A DNA stretch of 34,065 bases from Thermoplasmata archaeon (GTDB lineage Archaea > Thermoplasmatota > Thermoplasmata > Thermoplasmatales > Thermoplasmataceae): the NCBI GenBank assembly GCA_021797525.1, contig JAJZZQ010000061.1, forward strand, positions 1 to 34,065. Reading direction: 5' to 3'. Below, piece by piece: positions 16,073 through 25,346 of the stretch (its first letter is position 1; the number at the start of each line of letters is the position of its first letter). Under the pieces are notes generated by a model, which was not told the origin of the DNA, searched no databases, and was given only the letters and a program-made list of their open reading frames with translations. Both the position numbers and the translations under genes were made by a program.

Positions 16073-16456
16073 ATGGACGATATAGATATTGTAAGTAAGT
16101 TTTCTTTCGAGGAAACTGTTTCCAACCTAAGGGAAGAGATTAAAAACAGAAAGCTCACGGAATTCGCAGTATTCGACCACCGCTTGAACGCCGAAAAAGT
16201 TGGCCTTAAGATGAACAATTGCACGGTTTTTGTGTTTGGAAACCCTGCTATCGGTACATCTCTGATGCAGGAAATTCCGGCAATAGGCATTGATCTTCCG
16301 TCCAAGATACTGGTATACGAAGTTAATGCAAGTACACACATAAGGTTCAGGAGGATCGAAGATCTATTCAAAGAGGAAAGATCAAAGGAAGCGGTAAGGA
16401 AGCTTAACTCCGCCACCGAAGCCATAGCCAGAGAGATCGCCGGAATAAACCTTTGA
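16073..16456 (+). CDS. DUF302-family protein
   Basis: This 127-residue single-domain DUF302 protein shows the family landmarks: TEFAVFDHRLNAEKVG at about 29-44, then VFVFGNPAIGTSLMQ and EIPAIGIDLPSKILVYE spanning about 52-84. It is cytosolic, with no signal peptide. The biochemical function of the family is not established. A TATA-like element about 25 bases upstream suggests a leaderless single-gene transcript. Confidence 0.9.
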   Translation: MDDIDIVSKFSFEETVSNLREEIKNRKLTEFAVFDHRLNAEKVGLKMNNCTVFVFGNPAIGTSLMQEIPAIGIDLPSKILVYEVNASTHIRFRRIEDLFKEERSKEAVRKLNSATEAIAREIAGINL

Positions 16457-16654
16457 AATAATTATCCTGTGTACGATTCTATTACTTGATTGATGAAAGA
16501 TCGGTCTTCTATCGAATCTAATGTTGTCCCATTCAAAGCTGATCATCAGGAAACTCTATTATATTCCTGCAAGGACTATATCCGGGTATTACTCGGATAA
16601 TTGTTCTCATCTCTTTCAAAATTATGATAAGCAAAGTACGCATCTGGTGATACA

Positions 16655-18208
16655 TTGTTCGAAGACAGATCCTTTTTTGCTTCTGGAAGATCAGGAATTC
16701 TGGAGAACAGAATCCATTACCCTGCGGTTCTGGATCCCCACTCAGAAGATTTTGTTACTATATTCGGTGGGTTATTAAGAGATGACTTGGTACCTTGGAA
16801 TTTTGTCTCCTCCCAGGATCATTATATAGAACTGGGAGAGGATATTCTCCTAATTCCAGACATAAATTCAATTGTTCAGAGGCCTAGAAAACTTATTAGA
16901 CTGCTTACAGAGATAAGAAAGAGGTATGGTTATTCCAGACTTATATACGCTCAGGGATTCAGTGACCCTTACATCATTCCCGCTCTTGTTTATCTGGGGA
17001 TATCATTTTTTGACAATACTCAGTCAATTCTGGAAGGGAGTGAGGGCATCAAGTATACCCCATTCGGAAGGATACGGAACGGAGAGGACAATTCATCATC
17101 AAATTCAGAGTATGTTTCCCAGATTGCAAAATATTGCGCTCTAGCCGTTGAAGGTGGAACTCTAAGAGAGCTTGTAGAGAGAGCATCTGTCAGTTCTAGA
17201 GCAATTGAGATACTCAGGCATTCGGATGAGGTTATGTATGATAATATTGAGGCCGGATTTCCAAGATACACTTCCAGTATCATTGCCGGAAGCCTTGAAT
17301 CACTGAAAAGGCCGGATTTGAGGAGATACAGATCCTATATATCTGAAGAGTACACCCTTGAAGATGGGGGACTAATAGCTCTGTTAATCCCATGTACAGC
17401 AAGAAAACCATATTCTTCATCCAAGACCCATCAGAGGCTTTTCAAAGCACTGGGAAACAGACGTAGAAAACTACATGAAATAATTGTAACATCCCCCGTA
17501 GGATTGGTTCCAAGAGATCTGGAGAGAACATACCCGCCTGCATTCTACGATATTCCAGTTACAGGGCAGTGGTATCTTGAAGAGCAGAGAATGATCAATT
17601 CAATGCTAGATCAATATTTTGCGAGAAACAAATACAGCAGGGTTATAGCGTTTATTGATGAAACGCTCAGATTCATAGGTGATCATCTACCTGCTGGATC
17701 TGAAGTTATATTCTGGGACAAGCATTCCGGAGACAAAGAGTTCTCTGCACTGCTTGATTCCATTGATATAGGGATCAGTGAAGATAAACAGATTAGACGA
17801 AATACAAAGATGCAGGAATTCATCTCTATTGCCAGGTATCAGTTTGGCAAATGGATTGTGCCCTATATTTCAAGGTCAAGAATAATAAAAAACTATGACC
17901 GAGAAATGCTGGTTTATGAAGGAAAACCTGCTTTAGTTTTTCACGAAGAGAGGGGGCTCTTTTCAATTACAAAAAATGCTGCAAGCTGGTTCATTGACAA
18001 TTCCAGATACCTAGTGGAAATAGATGATTTCAAGCCTACTGCCAATATCTATGCTGTAGGTATCAAAGACGCATCCTCTGATATCAGACCTGGAGACGAG
18101 GTTGTGCTCCATCACGCAGGTGAAATACGGGGTGTAGGCACCGCAAAAATGCCAGTGGATGCAATGAGATCTCTCAGGAAAGGTGTAGCAGTCAAGGTCA
18201 GAAATTGA
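16655..18208 (+). CDS. arcS: Archaeosine synthase ArcS
   Basis: This 517-residue TGT-like protein acts on the preQ0 base inserted at position 15 of archaeal tRNAs, on the pathway to archaeosine. Residues 1-220 form a degenerate TGT-type barrel. The ArcS-specific motif PCTARKPYSSSKTH at 246-259 (PC-x3-KPY-x2-S-x2-H) identifies the core domain. A C-terminal PUA domain for tRNA binding covers about 440-515, with VGIKDASSDIRPGDEVVLHH. The TTG start at 16655 is supported by GGTGAT ending 4 bases before it and by the family-like opener with RSGILEN. No tgtA gene is in this window. Confidence 0.93.
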   Translation: MFEDRSFFASGRSGILENRIHYPAVLDPHSEDFVTIFGGLLRDDLVPWNFVSSQDHYIELGEDILLIPDINSIVQRPRKLIRLLTEIRKRYGYSRLIYAQGFSDPYIIPALVYLGISFFDNTQSILEGSEGIKYTPFGRIRNGEDNSSSNSEYVSQIAKYCALAVEGGTLRELVERASVSSRAIEILRHSDEVMYDNIEAGFPRYTSSIIAGSLESLKRPDLRRYRSYISEEYTLEDGGLIALLIPCTARKPYSSSKTHQRLFKALGNRRRKLHEIIVTSPVGLVPRDLERTYPPAFYDIPVTGQWYLEEQRMINSMLDQYFARNKYSRVIAFIDETLRFIGDHLPAGSEVIFWDKHSGDKEFSALLDSIDIGISEDKQIRRNTKMQEFISIARYQFGKWIVPYISRSRIIKNYDREMLVYEGKPALVFHEERGLFSITKNAASWFIDNSRYLVEIDDFKPTANIYAVGIKDASSDIRPGDEVVLHHAGEIRGVGTAKMPVDAMRSLRKGVAVKVRN

Positions 18209-18275
18209 AGATTGAACAGAGGCCATATAGAAGCGCTTTATCGTTGCTCTTCATGAAAAAGAAGACTGTACAAAA

Positions 18276-18283
18276 CTTTTAAT
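18276..18283 (+). promoter_or_regulatory. TATA-like box of the surface-protein/MoxR operon
   Basis: CTTTTAATA lies about 25-30 bases before the TTG at 18307, so the large operon probably begins with a leaderless or very short-leader mRNA. Confidence 0.45.
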
Positions 18284-18306
18284 ACATGGCTTGTCTCTAA
18301 TAGTGT

Positions 18307-21096
18307 TTGTCACCAAAATCAATAGCCCTCCTGGTAGTTGGGATGGTTCTAATTTCCGGAGTATTCGTATTCTTTCATGTTGATTATCCTGCTTCACCGG
18401 CACAAATAACAATAACACCTCCCAAGAATTTTCAGCCTCCTCAAATATACAAGTACGAAAATTACAATAAATACGGCCTTGGGGGAAGTAATACCTCATT
18501 CAAGGACTACGGCAATTCAACTGTTGTAATGCAGGGGTACGCCAGAAATGCATCAAACGGGGCCCCATTGGGAAACATGACAATGTATTCTGCTGTACTT
18601 TCAGTAAGTACTGCTGTAAGGACAAGCAGCAGTGGGTTTTACCAGATTGTCTTCCTTCAAAGCGGATATGGCAAGTTCGCCTTTGAAATGTTTCAATATA
18701 ATGTTCTCTATACTCAGAATTATCTTCCGCTAAATGCTACAGTTTGGAACAATCTAAGCTTTAACCCCTCTCCAAAGTATGATATCAGCGGTTCCACCTT
18801 ATACAATGGGACGCCCGTAAGTGACGTTGGCCTGACGCTTTCAGATCCCTGGGGTGCGTATAAAACGTCCTCTTCCTCTTCAGGTCAATTTTCACTGGAG
18901 GCAGTGGCAGGTAATTTCAGTATAACTGCTTCAAAACGTGGATTTTCAAATTTAACAGTACCAGGTTATGTAAACGTGACTGATTCAACTATTTCAGGTT
19001 TGAAAGTTAATCTCATTTCAAACAATCAAACAGGCGCTTTCATAACCGGGGACGCAAGGAATATGCTTGGCCAGAGAATATCCAGTTATTCAGTATACTC
19101 TGCAACCACAGGCCAGTACGCCACTTTGAGTTCAGGGGAATATTCAGTTGCTGCGGACTTCGGAAACAATCATATCGGGGCCTCGTCTGAAGGATATCAG
19201 AACGATTCTGTATATGTAGCAGTGCGTTCAAGCCCCACATACTACAATTTAACTCTAGCCTCTGAGAACCCCTTTAAAAATACAATCCAGCAACCTTCTT
19301 ATACTGTACCTCAGCAACTCTCGTCATACTTCGCTGCCTATATCGATAATAATGCATCGCACCCTGATTATGCAGTCAGCCTGAAAACAACAATCACTGG
19401 CCTTATGAAGCTGAATGGAACATCAGGAGTTGCGGCATCGCAAAGATTCGAAGTTCTTACAAGTGTAAACGGCACTTATTTCGTTAAAAATATTACTACA
19501 AACGCAAATGGCCAGTATTCATTCAATATGACATTCCCTGGCCAATACAATTTCAGCATTATATCTCAGCTGTCTAAACCTTTCAACCTGTCCGGGAATC
19601 TTCAGGGAGGGTCCTTGCTGAAAAACCTGAATCTGGCCCCCAGCTCATCTGGGATAGAAAATATTCACTTACACACCACAGGGCTTAATGGAAGTGGATT
19701 ATCTGGCGTAAATGTTAATGTAACATCCGGGACAAACGGACCCTCCATTTACTCAAATTATACTGGAGGTAAAGGAAACATAAGCCTTAACCTCACATCC
19801 GGTGGATACTCAATACATCTGTCTAAACCAGGGTACGTGAATAAGACTGTCAGCATCTCTCCAGGAAATGCAAGCATCAATGAAAGTCTGACCACAGTCA
19901 GTTCAATAGGCAATGGAACATCTGTATGGCCACGTTCATCTGGATTGCCCGGGACGAATTCTTCCCAGATTCAGGGAGAAATGAACAGCACTTTCCCAAC
20001 TCCTACCACAGTCAATTATAACCACAGTTCATTCATTCTTAAACTGATGAATAACTCCAAACCTATCTCCGGAGTTCAGGTGGCATTATTCATATATGTC
20101 AATTCCCAGTATTATCTTATGAAGGCAGATACTAATTCATCTGGTGAAGTGACTGTAGCCCTGCTTTACGGCGGGACCTTTACTGTGCTTCCTGAGGCTA
20201 TGGATTACAATGGCGTTCCATTCAGTGTAAATACATCCTCTATTCCTGATTCGGGACACATTTTTACAGATAATATGGCTGGCAAACCTCTGTTCACTCT
20301 TAGGATAACACTGCAGAATCCTTATAACTATTCTGGAGCAGCACCCCCCTCGAATGGCATGAACTCAAGCAACTATCTGCTTCCAGCAACATTCACATCA
20401 TACTATCAAAGTGGGTCAAACCTCACAATACTCAACTATTCACTTCCTGATGGTAACTACATATTCAACTATACGAATCCGTACTTTGTTCCAAACAGCA
20501 CTCAGGTGAATCTATCATCCAATTCTGTTAAAACGATCAAACTGGAACCATTCCTTGTGATTCTTAATTATTCAAGCCCAGTAGAATTCAAAGTTTCAGT
20601 AAGTGGGCCAGTACCAAATGGTCTAGATCTGTCGGGTTCAGGCATCTATTACTTTGCTGAATATTCCGGAGCAGTCTCCACATTCATCTACCTTGGAAAC
20701 AATTTGGCAAAATCCACTTCATATACCCTGACTGATGCATCTCCTGTTCAGACCCTAAATCTGAACATTTCTGATCACACTGTGTCAGAGAAAAGCAAAG
20801 AAGCAGATTCTAACAATTATGTTTATTACAATTTCACTTTCATGGGGGGTTCTCAGAAGGAGTATCTAGAATCAATTAATTATGGAGATATCAATATTGG
20901 TGCAAATTACACCCTTGCCAGCAATGGTACCTTTGTCACTCCGACAATGAATGGCAGCAATTCTTTGGAGTTCACGAATTATTTCATTATCGTTCCAGGA
21001 GGGGTAAATAACTTTAGTCTCTCATATTATTTCCCATCCCATAATGTGACACTTGCAAGTGTTAATGCCAATTATCTGACTGTGAATCTCAGCTGA
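18307..21096 (+). CDS. Large sequon-rich surface protein with carboxypeptidase-regulatory-like repeats
   Basis: This 929-residue extracytoplasmic protein has one hydrophobic segment at residues 6-24, either an uncleaved anchor or a signal peptide, and no C-terminal membrane segment. The rest is Ser/Thr/Asn/Gly/Tyr-rich with about 50 N-x-S/T sequons, suggesting heavy N-glycosylation. It contains about five to seven beta-sandwich modules of the carboxypeptidase-regulatory/Ig-like type, each with a pattern such as G-x-x-V-x-x-V then S/T-N-x-x-G-x-Y-x-F. Examples are near 155-230, 365-435, 450-530 and 575-650. The start is a TTG; ATG codon 13 is possible but would shorten the hydrophobic segment. 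It heads the tightly coupled MoxR/DUF58 operon, so it may be the surface substrate of that machinery (inference). Confidence 0.8.
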   Translation: MSPKSIALLVVGMVLISGVFVFFHVDYPASPAQITITPPKNFQPPQIYKYENYNKYGLGGSNTSFKDYGNSTVVMQGYARNASNGAPLGNMTMYSAVLSVSTAVRTSSSGFYQIVFLQSGYGKFAFEMFQYNVLYTQNYLPLNATVWNNLSFNPSPKYDISGSTLYNGTPVSDVGLTLSDPWGAYKTSSSSSGQFSLEAVAGNFSITASKRGFSNLTVPGYVNVTDSTISGLKVNLISNNQTGAFITGDARNMLGQRISSYSVYSATTGQYATLSSGEYSVAADFGNNHIGASSEGYQNDSVYVAVRSSPTYYNLTLASENPFKNTIQQPSYTVPQQLSSYFAAYIDNNASHPDYAVSLKTTITGLMKLNGTSGVAASQRFEVLTSVNGTYFVKNITTNANGQYSFNMTFPGQYNFSIISQLSKPFNLSGNLQGGSLLKNLNLAPSSSGIENIHLHTTGLNGSGLSGVNVNVTSGTNGPSIYSNYTGGKGNISLNLTSGGYSIHLSKPGYVNKTVSISPGNASINESLTTVSSIGNGTSVWPRSSGLPGTNSSQIQGEMNSTFPTPTTVNYNHSSFILKLMNNSKPISGVQVALFIYVNSQYYLMKADTNSSGEVTVALLYGGTFTVLPEAMDYNGVPFSVNTSSIPDSGHIFTDNMAGKPLFTLRITLQNPYNYSGAAPPSNGMNSSNYLLPATFTSYYQSGSNLTILNYSLPDGNYIFNYTNPYFVPNSTQVNLSSNSVKTIKLEPFLVILNYSSPVEFKVSVSGPVPNGLDLSGSGIYYFAEYSGAVSTFIYLGNNLAKSTSYTLTDASPVQTLNLNISDHTVSEKSKEADSNNYVYYNFTFMGGSQKEYLESINYGDINIGANYTLASNGTFVTPTMNGSNSLEFTNYFIIVPGGVNNFSLSYYFPSHNVTLASVNANYLTVNLS

Positions 21097-21105
21097 GGTG
21101 AATAA

Positions 21106-21672
21106 ATGGGGCTATTCTCCAATGATAAGAAAAAAGTTAAGACTGTAAAGAAAAGCAGCAAACCAGCCAAACAGAAATCGAAGGCAGGCAGAAATGTACA
21201 GACAGTTGAGACGGTCGTGGAGGTTAAGACTGTTGGCGACATTCCGCCAATGCTTGAAGCTCGAAAGTTGCTGGGTGAAGAGCATCTGGAAAAAGCCGCC
21301 TCAGTTACATATCAAGCCGCAAGGGATGATTACTGCAGATACTTTTCACGGCCCAGATCAACTGGTTCAGGTGAAAGGGATTTTATAATCAGGGAGATCA
21401 AGGACCTGAAGGGTTCTATTGGTACTGGAGCTCTTGTTGACGGTTTTTCAATGCACGAAGCTCTCGATGGCATTAGCCCGACAAGTGATTTGGAAAAGGA
21501 GAGGCTTAATGCACTGAAACGAATCGTGACATATTTCCTGAACTATTATGAGCCTGCCAGGTTCGCAAAATCTGTACAGTTCTCCGGAGACGAGATGCTG
21601 GACAAATTTGAAGGTATATATAATTACATGGACATAATGAAACTGTATTTCGCAGATGCTATGCGGGAGTGA
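21106..21672 (+). CDS. Hypothetical cytoplasmic helical protein of the MoxR operon
   Basis: This 188-residue soluble protein starts with a Lys-rich disordered stretch (about 8-30). A short beta/Val-rich piece follows, then a helical domain at about 50-188. The C-terminal part contains a YFLNYYEPARFAKSVQFSGDE-like stretch near 145-165 that recalls the YE-x-ARF end of DUF4129 domains, which are frequent partners of MoxR and DUF58. That assignment is tentative. GAGGTGA overlaps the stop of the surface-protein gene and gives this ATG good spacing. Confidence 0.75.
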   Translation: MGLFSNDKKKVKTVKKSSKPAKQKSKAGRNVQTVETVVEVKTVGDIPPMLEARKLLGEEHLEKAASVTYQAARDDYCRYFSRPRSTGSGERDFIIREIKDLKGSIGTGALVDGFSMHEALDGISPTSDLEKERLNALKRIVTYFLNYYEPARFAKSVQFSGDEMLDKFEGIYNYMDIMKLYFADAMRE

Positions 21673-21675
21673 CAA

Positions 21676-22176
21676 ATGGTCAGCGAAACTTACATAGGCT
21701 CAACCCTTCTTTCATTAATAGAAGGTTTTCCTGGCAGGATAGAGTCTAACCCGCTCATGTTACTGAGTTTTGTCATACCCATACTGGTAATTTGGATTTC
21801 ATCGCTTGCCATCAGGGGCTTTGCAAGAAGAACAAAAATAGATGCCCCGCCCACTCTGGAACAGAAGCGAGAAAAGTTTGTGATTCCAAGGGATTTCTTC
21901 ACGGGAGAGGCAGACCATGTAAGGAGTATGGATATTGAACACTTTCTCGTGCCGATTAAACATGATTTTGAGGTACTTAAGGGGTACCCTCAGTATTTTG
22001 AGTCCCTTGAGAGAAGGTACAGCAAGTTCTCACGCATGGCTGAAAGCAGCCGGCCGAAGAAGAAGAAACGGGGAGAGGAGGGGAAAATGAAAACATTCAA
22101 TGAAATGCTGAATTTATACAACAGGCTCAGAAGATCAAGATTTGAAACCATCGAATTTGAGGAGGAAGAAAACTGA
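21676..22176 (+). CDS. Single-pass membrane accessory protein of the MoxR operon
   Basis: This 166-residue protein has one hydrophobic segment at about 27-46 (LMLLSFVIPILVIWISSLAI) followed by Arg/Lys residues, so the C-terminal 115 residues should be cytoplasmic. That part is charged and helical, with a Lys-rich KKKKR patch near 130 and an acidic end (FEEEEN). I recognise no family. Its start lies 3 bases after the previous stop, and the MoxR ATG lies one base after its own stop. It probably tethers the ATPase module to the membrane (inference). Confidence 0.75.
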   Translation: MVSETYIGSTLLSLIEGFPGRIESNPLMLLSFVIPILVIWISSLAIRGFARRTKIDAPPTLEQKREKFVIPRDFFTGEADHVRSMDIEHFLVPIKHDFEVLKGYPQYFESLERRYSKFSRMAESSRPKKKKRGEEGKMKTFNEMLNLYNRLRRSRFETIEFEEEEN

Positions 22177-22177
22177 T

Positions 22178-23149
22178 ATGACAGAGGAATACAGTGATGG
22201 AGAGGTAATTGAACTCAGGAATACTATTAGAAAAATAGAGCAGAGGATAGGTAAGAAAGTTATAGGGTCAGAGCCTATAGTGCGTTTTCTTTTCATTTCA
22301 CTTATTAGCAGAAATCATATGTTGTTGGAAGGAGTCCCAGGCCTTGCAAAGACAATGCTTGCCAGCGAGTTTTCGAGAAATCTGAACATGGATTTCAAAA
22401 GAATTCAGTTTACACCCGATATGCTGCCAAGTGACATCACTGGAAGTATTGTATTCAATATGGAACAGAGGAAGCTGGAATTCAGGAGGGGCCCCATCTT
22501 TGCCAACGTGCTCCTTGCGGATGAAATAAACAGAACTCCCGCAAAGGTACAGTCGGCATTGCTGGAGGGGATGGAAGAAATGAAGGTGTCTGTGGGAGGT
22601 GAGGATTATCCTCTCCCGGAGCCCTTCCTGGTCATAGCCACTCAGAACCCGATAGAGCAGGAGGGAACTTTTCCCCTGGCAGAGGCCCTTATGGACAGGT
22701 TTCTTTTCCGTTATATCCTGACTTACCCATCCAGAGAAGAGGAGATGGGAATACTCCGGTCAATAAGCTTAGATCAGGATCAAGATGAGTTCCTCATTGA
22801 CTCAAACAAGATAATTGCCCTTCGAAAGGAAGCCAGACAGGTTTACGCCAGTGAGGAGATAATAACTTATATCGTGGACATAATAAGGCAGACAAGAACC
22901 AATGATCTGGTTCTCGTCGGAGCAAGCCCAAGAACATCTGCGAAATATCTCATGGCGGCCAAGGTTAACGCTTTGCTTAACGCCCGTGATTATGTAATTC
23001 CGGAGGATGTAAGGTTTCTTTCACAGGCTCTTTTAAACCACAGGCTAATTCTGAGGCCTGAGGCACTTCTTGAAAGCGGTGGCGACGGGTACAGCACATC
23101 AAACAGGATAATTGAGAGGATAGTTAATTCAGTCGTGTCTCCAAGATGA
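22178..23149 (+). CDS. MoxR-family AAA+ ATPase
   Basis: This 323-residue MoxR ATPase is likely to work as a chaperone-like motor for a VWA partner. Walker A is GVPGLAKT at 52-59, Walker B is VLLADEINR at 111-119, and the sensor segment ATQNPIEQEGTFPLAEA runs from 144. LMDRF with the arginine-finger-region Arg174 follows. The C-terminal lid domain covers about 215-320. I chose the ATG at 22178, just after the upstream stop, rather than extending upstream into the previous gene. GGAGG at 22161-22165 precedes it. The stop overlaps the DUF58 start as ATGA, the usual MoxR-DUF58 pairing. Confidence 0.93.
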   Translation: MTEEYSDGEVIELRNTIRKIEQRIGKKVIGSEPIVRFLFISLISRNHMLLEGVPGLAKTMLASEFSRNLNMDFKRIQFTPDMLPSDITGSIVFNMEQRKLEFRRGPIFANVLLADEINRTPAKVQSALLEGMEEMKVSVGGEDYPLPEPFLVIATQNPIEQEGTFPLAEALMDRFLFRYILTYPSREEEMGILRSISLDQDQDEFLIDSNKIIALRKEARQVYASEEIITYIVDIIRQTRTNDLVLVGASPRTSAKYLMAAKVNALLNARDYVIPEDVRFLSQALLNHRLILRPEALLESGGDGYSTSNRIIERIVNSVVSPR

Positions 23150-24459
23150 TAAAGAAGTCAGGGCTTGCCCTCCTTGGGGTAATGTCCTATGGGATAGTTG
23201 AATCGATTATATTCGGCTATGAATATTTCATCGTATTCTCGTTCATCCTATTCTTCATAATCAGCTCTGACATCATACTTTTCAATAAGTTCACAAGTCC
23301 TGCACTTGAAAGAATCCGGGTGGATAGAGTAATGGAAAACGATTTTACACGGAAGTATCTTGAAAAGCAGGTGACCCTGAAGTTTTACAACCCAAACAGG
23401 AACCTTGTGAAATTTCATTATTACGACACACTATCTGATAACTTCAGCTCCTCAGGGGAATTTGAAGGGGAGATTGCACTGAAACCCGGAGAGACAAAAA
23501 CTGTGAGTTACAGTTTCAAGTGTTTGTCAATCGGAAAATTCGAAATAGGCCCCCTTCGGCTTTACACTGAAGATCCTATGAAACTCTGCATTGAGAATGT
23601 TGCCATAGAGAAGGCAAGCGCCATAAAGGTGGGTCCATCAATGTCAGATGTTTTCACACAGAGGAGTGAACGCCTCAGTAATTTCCTCTTCACTGTTGGG
23701 ATACATTTCTCGAGGAAGAGCGGCCAGGGCTATGATTTCTATGGAATAAGGCAGTATGTTGAATCTGATGACTTCAGATACGTTGCATGGAACCGTTATG
23801 GGGCAATAGACGGCGATGATCTTTACATAAAGCAGATGGAGGAGGAGAGGCAGATTGACGTATACTTTGTTCTGGATTACAGCACAGGAGTAAATGCCGG
23901 ATATAACGGAATGAGAATGTATGACAGAATGGTTTCCGCTGTCATCAATGCATCTTACTCTATTCTGAAGAATCGTGATGGCATAGGTTTCCAGATAATT
24001 TCCTCTGAAATAGATGAGTTCATTCCAGCCAAAAAATCTGAAGATCCTATAAAGAGTCTCGAAAAGAAGGTGGCGGAGTTGAGGCCTTCCGGCGATTTTT
24101 ATATTTACGACGCCCTACAGAAGATCAGGCAGAACTTCAAAAAGAATGCTGTTGTATTCATTGTATCGCCATTCTCCTATCCCGAAAATTTCCGAGCACT
24201 CAACAGGTCTAAATTCAACACAGGCCATCCAACTTATCTTTTTATTCCGGACAGATATGATTTTGAGCCACAGCCTGAAAGTGAGGTGGGAAAGAAGCTT
24301 CTTATGAGCCTTGAAATCAAACAGAGAAGAAATCTAAAGGCAGTAACGGCATTTTTCAATGGTGTCGGAATTAAATCCATCGTTGCCCGGGACAGGGAAT
24401 TGATAGCCAGAATACTGGCAGAATACAGGTATGCAAGAACACTGAACCTGGGGAGCTGA
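23146..24459 (+). CDS. DUF58/VWA-domain membrane protein
   Basis: This 437-residue protein has two hydrophobic segments near the N-terminus (about 5-22 and 27-46). A beta-rich domain with KPGETKTVSYSFKC-type strands follows. The DUF58 signature is YDFYGIRQYVESDDFRYVAW, roughly residues 196-215. A von Willebrand A domain comes next, with VLDYSTG as the metal-site region (DxSxG) and a VVFIVSPFSYP strand later. DUF58 proteins work with MoxR ATPases, probably on cell-surface or membrane proteins. It is coupled by ATGA to MoxR and by a 2-base gap to the next membrane protein. Confidence 0.9.
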   Translation: MIKKSGLALLGVMSYGIVESIIFGYEYFIVFSFILFFIISSDIILFNKFTSPALERIRVDRVMENDFTRKYLEKQVTLKFYNPNRNLVKFHYYDTLSDNFSSSGEFEGEIALKPGETKTVSYSFKCLSIGKFEIGPLRLYTEDPMKLCIENVAIEKASAIKVGPSMSDVFTQRSERLSNFLFTVGIHFSRKSGQGYDFYGIRQYVESDDFRYVAWNRYGAIDGDDLYIKQMEEERQIDVYFVLDYSTGVNAGYNGMRMYDRMVSAVINASYSILKNRDGIGFQIISSEIDEFIPAKKSEDPIKSLEKKVAELRPSGDFYIYDALQKIRQNFKKNAVVFIVSPFSYPENFRALNRSKFNTGHPTYLFIPDRYDFEPQPESEVGKKLLMSLEIKQRRNLKAVTAFFNGVGIKSIVARDRELIARILAEYRYARTLNLGS

Positions 24460-24461
24460 TC

Positions 24462-25331
24462 ATGAACGTTACAAAATACATCCTTAACACTATGGTTCTT
24501 CTGCCTTCCATTGTTCTTTTGTTTTATGTACTCCCAGAGCTTGTTCATGTAATTTACGTGGTTCCATTTGCAGTGATAACTGCCCTTCCAGTCATAAAGA
24601 GGTTTCTCCCGCAGAAATATAGGGGGGATGTATACATGCTTGCCCTCTTTGTAATTGCCATTCTGGTGCTGGTCACACTCTTCCTTGACCTGCGATTATT
24701 GCCTGATACACCATTTGTCAGTGTTTTCAGAATACCACTGGACACACAGACATTCATCACGCTCTTCATCTCTGTTTCATCCGTTTCGGTCATCGAGGGA
24801 ATCCTTGCAAAAAATGTTAACAGGGCAGTCTCCGCGCTATTTGTATCCATTCTGCCCCTTCTTGATCAGGTATTCACAGTATTCCTGGTAACTCAGGGCC
24901 TATCATATTTTGCTGCACTGTCAGAGGCATATTCTTATCAGTTCATTTCCATTTTAGCCCTTATATTCACAGGGTCAACAAACATAGACGGAGTTAAGTT
25001 TCCCCCTCCACTTTCCACATTTCAGTCACCGCTTAACAATTTCGTCCTTGTTGCCATGATAATCGCCATTATAGGCTTCATACTTTATTTCATAATTGTT
25101 GCTGATCAGAAGCACAGGGCGGAAACTGTCTCATTGATGTCAGCCCCTATATTCATGGGTGCACTCATAGGTGTACTAACCTTTTCAGCCATCGTTGTAC
25201 TGGAATCCGTGAACCTTCAGCTATTGGGTGGAGCGGTTGCTGTTATGGCCACTCTGATATACATGTCACGCTCCTCTCCCGACCGCAGAAGGAAAAGACA
25301 GAGAAAGAAAGCTACAGTTAATAGCAAATGA
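24462..25331 (+). CDS. Polytopic membrane protein at the end of the MoxR/DUF58 operon
   Basis: This 289-residue protein has about eight hydrophobic segments, near residues 8-25, 28-45, 57-77, 95-112, 122-150, 158-168, 193-215 and 228-265. A very basic tail follows (RSSPDRRRKRQRKKATVNSK). No transporter or enzyme motif is recognised. It starts 2 bases after the DUF58 stop. In other MoxR operons this position is often held by multi-TM transglutaminase or VWA proteins. Here there is no transglutaminase triad, so the role is open. Confidence 0.8.
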   Translation: MNVTKYILNTMVLLPSIVLLFYVLPELVHVIYVVPFAVITALPVIKRFLPQKYRGDVYMLALFVIAILVLVTLFLDLRLLPDTPFVSVFRIPLDTQTFITLFISVSSVSVIEGILAKNVNRAVSALFVSILPLLDQVFTVFLVTQGLSYFAALSEAYSYQFISILALIFTGSTNIDGVKFPPPLSTFQSPLNNFVLVAMIIAIIGFILYFIIVADQKHRAETVSLMSAPIFMGALIGVLTFSAIVVLESVNLQLLGGAVAVMATLIYMSRSSPDRRRKRQRKKATVNSK

Positions 25332-25346
25332 TCAATATTAGGGAGA

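Noticed and set aside
16051..16425. Upstream part of a 211-codon minus-strand open frame
   Set aside because: It is antisense to the DUF302 gene, which has clear family motifs. Only the intergenic remainder (15790-16050) was kept, at low confidence.
16579..16599. Inverted repeat TATCCG-N9-CGGATA upstream of arcS
   Set aside because: With only 6 paired bases and no promoter element in fixed register, it is within chance for a 200-base spacer.
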